A program made the position numbers and the translations under genes. A stretch of 64,000 nucleotides of DNA from Biomphalaria glabrata. Lineage: Eukaryota; Mollusca; Gastropoda; Planorbidae. The stretch covers positions 10,794,001-10,858,000 of the forward strand of contig NC_074713.1 of assembly GCF_947242115.1 (NCBI RefSeq), written 5' to 3'. The notes under the pieces were generated by a model, which made no database searches, had not been told where the DNA came from, and worked only from the letters and a program-made list of their open reading frames with translations. Of this stretch, positions 48,301 through 60,300 are shown piece after piece (within the stretch, counting starts at the first letter, position 1; each line of letters starts with the position of its first letter).

Positions 48301-51300
48301 AAGCAAACCAAGTTGTAACCTGCATAGTGTTCCAAATTTGGTGCAAACGAATATACTGAATAGTTAAATGTGTACTATATAGAGACATGTTTGTTCTACA
48401 ACGGTGGTGCGATTCAAGATTTAGATCTATATATTATTATATATATATATATATGGAGGTTCTGTGGCTGAGTAGTAAATTGCTTGGCTTCTGAACCGGA
48501 GTTTCCGGGTTTGAAGACTGGGATTTTTAATTTTGGGATTTTCGGGTGCCACTGAGTCCACCCAGCTCTAATGTGTGCCTGACATTAGTTGGGGAAAAGT
48601 AAAGGCAGTTGGTCGTTGTGCAGGCCACATGACACCCTCATTAACCATATGCTTTAAACTTTAATTGTAAAAAGAATTTAAAGTACATTTTAGCCAGGCT
48701 TACCCTAAATTTGAGGGTTTGTTAAGTTTTTTTTTTTTTTCAGTGTTTGTATAAATGAAGAATTTGAATTTCAAGGTTTTCTTGAAAATTAGGTGTCATT
48801 TAGTTTTTATTCAATAACAAAACTATAGGATTACAAAAAAAAAAAATTCTTCTTATCTTCAGTAAATTTGGAAATTGGAATGTAAAGTTTTTCAAAACCT
48901 TAAGATTCCAAACTATTACAACTATTAGTTTAGGGACAATTATTCTGATTACTATTACAGTACAAGATCTTACTTCAAAACTGGATGCTGCAGCTAGAGC
49001 AGTTGGCATGGAAATCAGTGCTGATAAAAGCAACAAACATTAGTTTGTGGTAGTGATAGTATGAGATGTTATATTTGGTTGATAGCCAAACATTTAAACA
49101 TGGGTAGAGATGAAGGATCAATAAAGAGATAAAAACCTGTTTAAGCTTGTGCTGCCTTGAGCAAACTCTGGAAAATCGGAATAATAACATCAGCAAAAAG
49201 GAGGAACTCCTCAATACTGCAATGAGCTGTAAGACATGACTCACTGTCAAGTCATCTTTCAAGGTGCAGTGGGAAGAGAATGAAGAAAGGCTCATCCAAA
49301 GAAAAGATGGCTGGATAATGTAAAAGAATGGACTGGCCTATCTCTTTATATCCTGTTAAGAACAGCTGCTGATTGAGAAAAGTGGGTGACTTTGGTCACA
49401 TCACCCCTACTATGAAAGACAAGGGACAGATGAGATTACAGTTTACAGAAAATAACTAAATCTCTTTTGTAATAATGTCACTTAGAACTTGTTAAGAACT
49501 AGTAAATTGTTACATTTCTGTTACAATAATAGCAAGTCTTTGGTGTACAATATAACATTCCCTTCAAATGATACATATTATATACTTATAGGCCAGAGCT
49601 AAATGTTGGATTTTATTTTGTATGTTGAAATTATAATTTAGGGCTGCTAATAGTGTAATATTAATATTACTTTTCATTCATCTGTGATTTTATTTGAGTT
49701 TTGAAGATTTGGTTGGAGATTGAGTTAAAAAAAATTATTAGTTAGGGTTTTGTTTTTCTCTCCCTTAGAAATTTTCTCTTAAGCATCAAAGGTCTGCTCT
49801 TTAAATAAAGTTTTTTTTTTCTTCTTTCTTTGTGTTTTAGCCCAAAGAAATCAATGGAGTCCGGGTACCGGTGGATACAAGTAAACCCAACCCTAATGAT
49901 ATTGAGTTTGATAACTTGTATTTAGATATGAATGGAATCATTCACCCCTGTTGTCACCCAGAAGACAGGTGAGTCCGTTTTCATCAGCTTACTCATATTA
50001 TCTTAAAACCTGGACTTTTTACATTTTAAGAAATCTTTCGAATTGTAAAATTCTGAAGGCTTGATAATTTTGTATAATAAATATTTAGATTTCTTTGTTT
50101 AAGGTGCATCAGAGATTTATAAGTTTTAAAATTAAAGTGACAAAAATCCAGATTAAAGTTGTATAAAGCAGCCATTTTGACATGAGTTATCTACTCATCA
50201 TTGTTACCTTGCTAAGTTGTTCATTTTGACATAAAAAAAGAAAAAGTATATATATAAGTAAATTATTGCATTTCTAATTGTGGAGTTTATTATTATTATA
50301 TTTTTTTTTTGTTAAAAACATAAACATGGGATTTAGAATTTAAAAAAAATAGATTTAAATAAGTAAAACATTTTGTAGGTCTTAACATTTTGAGGATTCA
50401 TTTATGCATGTTAATTAGAGTCTTAATCTCTGCTAAGTCATTGGTTTTCCTGGCTGATTCAGGCAACAAATTTCAAGCTTTAATGATTAAATTAATGTCA
50501 ATAAACAAGAAGGAACACTTGTATGAATAAGTCCTAGAATATTGAATACAAAATGTGCCTTTATCTTTGTGTCTTGCACTGCATTTTAATGTGTTCTGTT
50601 ATTATATTTTTTGTATTTATGGTTTTAGATTATATGTATCATTGCTATTTTACTTTTTAGTCTTCTAGCCTGAAGTGTCTCCAAATTAAATGATGGTGTT
50701 ACTATACCACAACACATCTCAGGGCCTCTGTCTCGTTTATATTGTATACTTGTGATTACAAGCACTGAATTTGTCACTGTCTTAGAATAAATTTAGAATT
50801 TCCAATTCATTCCATTCGCTCGCACCACACATCTAGTTGTTAGTTAAAGAATCGACAATGCTATTTTAAAATGTCACATCACTGCTGAACTTCCCAATAC
50901 AGTGTGATCAAAGAAAAGTTGACATAGGGGGATAAGAGAATGTTTGTCTTGTGACGAACATTTTTAGTTTGTTTGTAAACATGATCTATTACATTTTCTT
51001 ACATTCAGACCAGCTCCCAAAAATGAAGATGAGATGATGCTGTTGATTTTTGAGTTCATTGACAGAATTTTCTCCATTGTGAGACCCAGACGTGTCCTCT
51101 ACATGGCTATTGATGGCGTTGTGAGTATATTGCTTCACTTTTAAAAATCACATTCTACTTTTCATAAGCTCTGTAGTTTATATAACAATCGGTGTTAGTA
51201 TAGAAGGTATTTCATTGTCTTATTTTTATCACAGGCTCCCCGAGCTAAAATGAACCAACAAAGATCTAGGCGTTTTAGAGCATCTAAAGAAACATAGTAA

Positions 51301-54300
51301 GTTTTCATGTTAAGAAATGTTTTCATCGTGTTTGTCCAATTTCAATTTTCATTTATCAACCACCTCAAGTTTTTTGATTGGAGGGGATTTTTTTTTTTTT
51401 GTGTGCATATCTTTTATTTTCTCCCAGTGAAAAACTCATGGACATGGCGCGGATCAGAGATGAAGTGAAAAGTAAAGGCATGTTTTTACCTGCAGAGAAA
51501 CCAAAGGAAGAACACTTTGATAGTAACTGCATTACACCAGTAAGTAATGGCTTACAATAAGCAGGCCGTTTACCTTGTTGATACTACAAATTTTGCTTCA
51601 ATAAAAAATATTTAAATTTCCTTGTTATTACAAACTAGTTGTTAATGATGATTTGTTTGTAAAGATATAACAATTCAATTCTCATTCAGCATATTTCATT
51701 GTGGCATTATTTATTCAGATTCTTCTATAAAACACTGTGTATTGTGTTTCCAGGGCACACCATTTATGTTCAAATTAGCTGAGTGTTTGAGATACTACAT
51801 TCACGATCGAATCAATAATCAGCCAGGATGGGCCAAAATCCAAGTTATTCTTTCAGACGCCAATGTCCCAGGTGAAGGAGAGCACAAAATTATGGATTTC
51901 ATCCGAAGACAGAGAGGTAACATTATAATACTTATTTGGTCAACTTGCATGTTTGAATTTAGTTCATTATATATATTAATGACTATGTTATAGTATTCTT
52001 GCTTCTATTTTTCTCTTTTTCTTTCTACATGTAAATTGTTGCAATAATTTTTTTCTTTCTATTATTGAGTTTATGTTACTTTGTGCCAAAGCTGTTCCTG
52101 AAGTCTAAACTCTTAAGCTGGGGTTATGAATGTTTAGTTACTTCGCAATACATTTTACTTGTGATTTTTTTTTTCACTCCTAGCTTTAACGATTTAGTTT
52201 TTAGATGTAAGTCAAAGCTTAGTTACCAACTTATTATGTTTATGGTAATTGACTGTCCAATGTTTCTCCTATGTTACAGCCCAGCCAGACCATGATCCCA
52301 ACACGCATCACTGTCTGTGTGGAGCAGACGGTGAGGACTTTCTTTTAAATTTTTAAATTAAAGATCACTCTAATCAGTTTTAAGTTTAGTTTCAACATTA
52401 TTACTTATATGGTATAATAAGATATATTTGAAAGTATCATTGAATGTTAAGAATGTATTTCAAATATTTTTTTTGTTTCAATTTCAGCTGATCTTATTAT
52501 GTTAGGTAAGTGGTTTTATGCTTTTGTTTATAAATAGGTCGGGCGCAATTTAGACTTAGAATATTGTTTTCACAATTTAGTAGCATTTGATAGTTAATAA
52601 ACAATTGTTTTAAAAAGATTCACACGTTATATGTGATCAGGTCAAATGTTTGGTTGACTAAACAATTTATATAAATCATAAGATTATGTATATCAGTTGG
52701 CCAAACAGCCTTCACCTTGCTAACCTAATAAATGCATTCTCATTCTCTTTTAGCATTTGATTATTATTAGATACCATCCTTGTGTGACCCCACCTGAAAC
52801 CATAACCACACGAAGAAGGTCAAAGAATTGTGTATATTTTACTTTTGTCCTTTTTCATCACTCATTTATACATGTTTAGAAATGGTGTGCATTGAATTTT
52901 GTATCCTACAGGTCTAGCCACACATGAACCAAACTTTACAATAATCAGAGAAGAGTTCAAACCTAACCAGCCCAGGCCTTGTGATTTATGTGGACAAATG
53001 GGTAAATAGAAATGTCATAGAACAAAAAAAAAAGTTAATTTCATTAAAATGGGAGTTGGAAAAAATAACAATCAACTCTTGTGTTTTTGAAGTTATAAAA
53101 ATTTGATGTATTCCTAAGAAATATATTCATCAACTTTTTTCTGCATAATCAGTTTTGGTTTATTCAGAGTTGCCTCAGCAAAAATCTTTTGAAAATAGAT
53201 TAAGCATTTTTATTAAGAGATTTTCTATTTGAACACAAATCTTCTTGTATTTAAATTTTAGGTCATGAATTGAAAGATTGTCAAGGGTTGTCGAGAGAAG
53301 AAACAGATGAGGTTAATGTCAATGTTTGTCTCTTAGTGTCTTATTAATCTAAGTAATTTTTAAAACGTTAATTAGATCTCTTCTCACCTATCTAAATTAT
53401 TCTCACCTGTGTATCCTTCTAGCCCATATCTGTCCCAGGAGTTGAGCAACAGTATATATTTGTGAGGCTAAGTGTTTTGAGAGAGTACCTACAGACAGAG
53501 CTAGCAATGCCCAATTTACCTTTTACATATAGCTTTGAGGTAGGTTCTAGTTCCTTGTTACATCGTTTGTTGACATGTTCTTATGAAACATATTCTTGAG
53601 AATACTTTTAAAATAATTTTCAAAATAAAAATAACATAAGTAGAAACACATATAATGGAAATCTGGATCTTATTATCCCATGTCACTATCACTGAAAAAA
53701 AGCATGATAAATTAATAGGAGAAAATTTAAGCACCTCCGCTTTAAAAGCATGTTGAAATGGGGAAAAAAATCTGGATGTATTAACAAAGGGAAACTATTC
53801 TATGTCAAGTTGTAATAAATTAAAAACATTTATGTAAGAAAGAAAACAATACATTTTTTAAGCATTGATGTTGAACTCGTGGATCTGATCCATAATGATG
53901 GGGTTAAATTGACAATGTGCCTCATAGGAGAGAAAGAGTTAAACAGAGTTGAAATCCTGGCCTATTTAGTTTCCTCCAAATGGAGGTGAATTCTGTTGAT
54001 CTAGTTAGGCTGGTAAAAGATGCAGTTTTAAATAACATAGGTTAACCGTTATATACACATATTTTGATTTAACAGCATTTGACTGATTACAAATTGTATG
54101 GTTTAGTTAGAATTAACAGTGCTGTGCTAAGTATTTGTAATGAAATACTATTCCTATTCCCTGTTTATTTATTGACAGAGAGCACTAGATGATTGGGTAT
54201 TTATGTGTTTCTTTGTTGGCAATGATTTCTTGCCCCACTTACCATCATTAGAAATCAGGTGAGTCAAGAACTTTGTCTGTTGGTGTACTGAAATAAATTA

Positions 54301-57300
54301 AGCATTCTGTGATTGTGTTAAAAATTTGAGACTAGGAATTCAGTGTAATCAATGTATTAGAAGTGTGTAGAAATATACTCAATATATTGCGAGGTATCAC
54401 TATATAGCAGTTTCATTGTTGATGATTTGACTGGTTTTCTTTTTTTAGGGAAGGAGCCATTGATAGGCTGGTGAAACTGTACAAAGATGTAGTTTATAAA
54501 ACTGGTGTAAGTTTTACAATTTTCCCATATATTTTTATGACACCATTTGACAAGTTAATTTATACTTCTGTAATTGTAACAAGAAATATAGCTTTTAAAT
54601 ATTTGTTTATCCCTCCAGGGTTACCTCACAGAAAGTGGTGTTGTCAACCTAAGTCGTGTTCAACTGGTTATGTCAGGTACTTATAAGAATGTCATTATTG
54701 TCTGAAGTGATCAACTTACTTTATTTTTTAAATATTTAATTTAGAAAGACAAACTCTAGTTCTTTTGATGTTGTGATGCTGTCAATGTCAAATGGTTTTA
54801 AAGTTCATCAATTCACACAATCTTTCACACAATCTTTTACTGCCATGTCTGCCTGGCTTACAGAAAACTTAAAGATACCTGAGGAGTAAATTGACTCTCC
54901 CGCCTTAACTACTGCTATACGTGAAAGTAGGTATACCTGATGACAAAATCGTTATGCTCCACGAATAGTCCTATGAAAAAACAAGATGTGTTTCTGCTTT
55001 CTTGCATACACTCCATTGGCTTCCTGTGAATGCAAGAATTGACTACAAGGTGGCCACACTTTCTCATCAGTGCATCTACAACAAAGATAGATATGTTCTT
55101 GTACATTAGTGAGAGGCCTGCACTTCTAATCATGTCACGTTACTCCCTCAAAAAATACTGTTTGCAAGCTTTTTCAGTGCATGGACCAAAAGTCTCCCCA
55201 TTGATCTCAAACAACATGCTTTACTACATTCAAGAAAAACGTTAAGACCTATCTGTTCAAAACATTTATAGATTAATTTGTCATTTTAACTCATGTTTAT
55301 GTTTTTTATCATAGTGCCTTGAGCCTACATTATGTTAGTTAACAGCGCTTTATAAAACAAATTATTATTATTAATAGAAATATTTATTTTTTTTACCATT
55401 AAAAATTCTGAAATGTACTATTTTATAAGATTCAGATTATGATTAAATAGAGTGCTTTCATTGATGACTAACAATACTAAACATGCTCTTTGTCTAATTA
55501 TGTTATGACTTTGATCTAATTCAACATTTGCTATGACATTTGATTCTACTTTCAGAGCTAGGCAAAGTTGAAGATGAAATCTTTAAAAAACGAAGGCAAA
55601 CTGAAGTAAGCCTCTTCACTCTATTCAACTTGCCTAATTAACCAGGCATGTATCAGTGCAGTCCTTTAAGAGCAGACATTCAATAAAAACATTGAGGGAA
55701 AATAATCCTAATTGACTGACTCCCCCATAGTACTGCTAGTAACCTTGTGCAATTAAAGTACATTGATTAATTTCAGTTATAGGCAATCATTTGTTTAAAA
55801 ATAATGTCTGTGCTTCACTTTTTATAATACTTTGAAGGTGTAGGCTTCAAATGGTGTATTTTTAAAAACTAGTTAGGAAAATTACTGATGGAAGTTATTT
55901 TTCGGGGGGATATGCGTATGATTATTGCACAAATGAAAGGAACTATTTTATCACTAGTTAAATGGGGTCTTATTAATTAAACATTGAACTGTAGACAGAG
56001 AAGGTCCTGGTATAATGGAGGACAGGGTTTTTGTTTTGTATTTTGAAGACATTTTTTTTATTTTCATGCTAGCTTATTGTACTTGATTCTCTATGATAAT
56101 TTCTACTGTACTTTGTATTTTCATGCTAGCTTATTGTACTTGATTCTCTCTGATAATTTCTACTGTACTTTGTATTTTCTTCCTTCACCAGCTTGATTTC
56201 AAAAGGAGGGACAAAGAGAAGAAACAGAGAATAAAGATGGTGAGAATAGTTGCACTTCTAATTAGTTTGAATCTGTTTTGAAAGACTTTTTACTTCACCT
56301 TTACAAATGTACAAAGTTCAATGTGGTTTAATGTTTGGTTTTCATTATCTTCAATAGCAACAGAGTGCACAGAGACCAAAATGGATGATGGGTGGTCAGT
56401 TTACTCCTCAGGTATCTTTAGAATTCTCTTTTTTTTAAGACGCTAGTTTATCTTTAATACTTTTACTTTTTTAGATTCATCATATATATTTTATAATTTT
56501 TTTTTATTCAGTTGTATATATTTTATAATTTTTTTTATTCAGTTGTAAAATTTTTCAAACGTTTTAAATGGCATGCTTTCAAAATAAACACATTTAATGT
56601 TGTTGATGTCATAATTTGTACCTAAAGTAATTTAGCTGCAACAATTTGCATGAACACTGTCCCTAAACATTAATGATATTAGAATCTGATTTTAAATTTG
56701 TAAATTATGTCAGGCACTGGGCAGACCAGGTGCATCAACTGTGGTCTCCAACCCAAGGCAGGCAGCATACGAGAGTCGCAGGCAAAACATGTCCACGGAA
56801 GCAGGTGGTGGTGGGGCAGCAGCAGAACTAAAAGCCCTCATGGTTCAGAATGACCCACAGGTGGGACAGAAAAGGAAACCTACAGAGCAGGGGGGTCGTG
56901 GGGTGGATGATGACAGTGATGAAGAAGAGAAGGAAGCACCCGATGATGTCAGGTGAAAGGACAATTTTATGTTAATGTTTCTTTTTGTTTGATGTCTTTA
57001 CTAGCAAGTAGTGGATAACATTTTAACCTCTTCCCCCCAACTTCTAGTGCATATTACTTATTAGATGAAACAGTTGCGAATTATATATACAATTTCTAGC
57101 AAGTATATATTGAGTTATTTCTTGTTTTTCCAGATTGTGGGAAGATGGTTGGAAAGACAGATACTACAAGTCAAAATTTAATGTTGATGTGAATGACCAA
57201 GAGTTCAGATACAATGTTGTAAGTTCTTCCGTCTTTTATAGCCCTATGATAAAAGTGCCTTGTTTTTAATGAGGCAACAGTAGGTGTGTGTGTGTGTGTA

Positions 57301-60300
57301 TAGCCCCTACCACTGCTCCTCCTCCACACCCATTCAGTTTATTTTTTTTTTATGTTTTGATCCTACTAGCTTTTTTTTAGTTAATTTGTGACAAATACAA
57401 AATACTTGAATTAAAATCAAAAGCTATTTACTGCACTATGGAATGTGTCTGTATCAGCCTAAATTAATATATTGTTTTTATACAGTTTAGATACTATAAA
57501 TTATTTTTATTTAAAAAATCTTTTAATGGAGTTACAGCCCTTGACACTTATGTCTGGATCTACTTTCCTTGACTTACATAACAGTAGGAGAAACTTGTAT
57601 TAAATTAAGCTTTAAAAACAACACATTTTGTCTTAACACTACTAGATTTTTTTGTTTTGTTTACTTTGTTTTGTGTTAACTTTTAAAAACAACACATTTT
57701 GTCTAAACACTACTAGATATTAGACTTTTTACTTTGGTCCTGAACTAATGGGATATACCAGAATTTCATACTGAATTGCAGTAATGTTAAATTAGTTGTT
57801 TTTTTGTTTTTTTTGTACTTGTAGGCTAGACATTATGTTCGAGGTTTATGCTGGGTGTTGAGGTATTATTACCAGGTAGGATACTTCATTGTTGTTCTAA
57901 TCTCAGCATGATTGATTTATGTCTTTTTATTCTTCTATTGTTGCACTGACACTGTTTTAAAGGATATTTTTTCTTGACTAGGGCTGTGCTTCATGGAAAT
58001 GGTACTTCCCTTACCACTATGCTCCCTTTGCTTCAGACTTTGTCAACATTGGAGATCTTTCCAATGATTTTGAGAGAAACACACAGCCAGTAAGTTTTTT
58101 TTTTTTATCTTAATAATCATCATGTTCTAGTAGATAGATTTGTGCTTTTCAAACTAAGCATCTTAATGTATGTATAATGAAATGATTGATTTGGAAAATA
58201 TTTTGGTTGGTTTCTCCTCAAAGATTTCATTTTCTAGGTAGTGAAAGATGAGCAAACTTTATTTAAAAAAAAACAACATGTAGCTTTTGGATTAATTTGA
58301 GCTAATCCACTCATCTCATCTGGCTTAATACTATACCTTTAAATAAGACTGAAAAGGTTACAGTATGTCCAGGTTGTAATATGATTTGACTTGGGCTATA
58401 TCTTATGTACAAGTCAATGGCTTTTCAACCCATAATTTCGCCCAGTTTAAGGTGTCATGTTTTATTCCAGTTTCAGCCTCTTGAACAACTGATGGGAGTT
58501 TTCCCTGCCGCAAGTAAGAAACATTTACCCATCACTTGGCAAACTTTGATGGAAGACCCAGTAAGTATTCTAAATGCTCACGTATTAGCAAGCTGACCAA
58601 TACATAATACTATTAGCAAGTTGACTTTTTCACATTAGATTTTAATTTTCTGTACGTTTTTAAATACTTAAAATAAGAAACGAAAGTAAAAATGTATACA
58701 GCATTACATTTCAAGAACAGTTGTAATGAAAAACACCTACAATGGTATTTAATGACAAAAAAATTGACATTGCAATTACTTTAATTGATTTCTAACAAAA
58801 CCTAAAATTTTTACTTTAATAATTATTTAATACCTTTTTGATTCTTCATCACTAAACATTCTGACCACCAGATTTTTGTCATATCATTACATTTTGACAA
58901 TACTTACTTTGCTATGCATTAACCTACAGGAGTCTCCCATCATTGACTTCTACCCAGTGGATTTCAAAATTGATTTGAATGGGAAGAAGTTTGCTTGGCA
59001 AGGTAATGGATTAGTTCCCATTCTGCTCACAGCTTTTTAGGATATAATGTCAAGTGGTGATACTTTAAAAAGCAAACCTTATTTGATAATGTCAAGTGGT
59101 GATACTTTGAAAAGCAAACCTTATTTGATTATTGTTTTTTTTTTAAAGGTGTGGCACTTCTACCATTTGTGGATGAAACCAGACTTCGGAAAGCCCTTGA
59201 AAGTGTATACCCAGACCTGACACCAGCAGAGAGTAAGTTCATGGAAACCCATTTTGTTGCTATGTACATAAAGTTGTCTTCTGTTGTTGAGGATATCCAA
59301 AGCATGAATAAAAAAAAATTACTAGTTCCATCAAGATAAATCAGTAACTGGTGGAAAAACATTTGAATGTAACTCTGTTGGGGTATGCCATCAAAAGCAA
59401 GACTAAATGTTGGGGTATGCAATCCAAAGCAAGACTAAATGTTGGGGGTATGCAATCCAAAGCAAGACTAAATGTTGGGGGTATGCAATCCAAAGCAAGA
59501 CTAAATGTTGGAGGTATGCAATCCAAAGCAAGACTAAATGTTGGGGGTATGCAATCCAAAGCAAGACTAAATGTTGGGGGTATGCAATCCAAAGCAAGAC
59601 TAAATGTTCAGATAGATGTGCTACTACTTCTTGTAGTCCTTCTCAGAAACAATTGCAAAGTATATTTAATACAAGAAAGTGATTACAAGTATATGTTATC
59701 TACAAATGTCCAAACAAACTTTAACTTTTGTTGTTTTTCTACATTTTTATTTCATTCTTTGTTTTTTTTTTCATGTTAAAAAAGAACAGAAATAATTGCT
59801 TTTAAAAAACAATTTTAATTAATTTACTTTTCTAAACAATATAAACAAGCTGCTAGTTTGTTTAAAAGATAATTATTTTTTTTTTAAAGATTCAAAAAAC
59901 ATATTTACATTTGGGAGAATCTGCAACTTCATCTTTGAAAAATTATTAGTTTTGGATGCTTTGCATAATTAGAAAGAATTGGTTTAGCCATTATTTCATT
60001 TTTGTTTCTCTAGGTAAAAGAAATACAAAAGGTAACGACAGGTTATTTATTGGTGCAAGCCATCCAGCATTTGATTTCCTTGAAGGACTCTATGAAGGTG
60101 CATTTACTAAAGATGTAAGTTTGACTAACTCCAATAAGTGTGAAATTAATTAATGTTGTTGTTGACTTTCTATTTCTGATTCAACATTTTGAAAGAGTCA
60201 TACTTTTGAGACTTGAACATCTGAACAGTTTTTGTTTTTTTAAAGTATTTTTTTTTAAAAATAATCTGCAAATTTCTGCTAGTTAATATGTTTTTGTTTT

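Noticed and set aside
59351-59779. 142-codon frame of [11 protein letters not shown] repeats
   Set aside because: It is produced by the 33-bp intronic minisatellite; the opposite strand and other frames are equally open.
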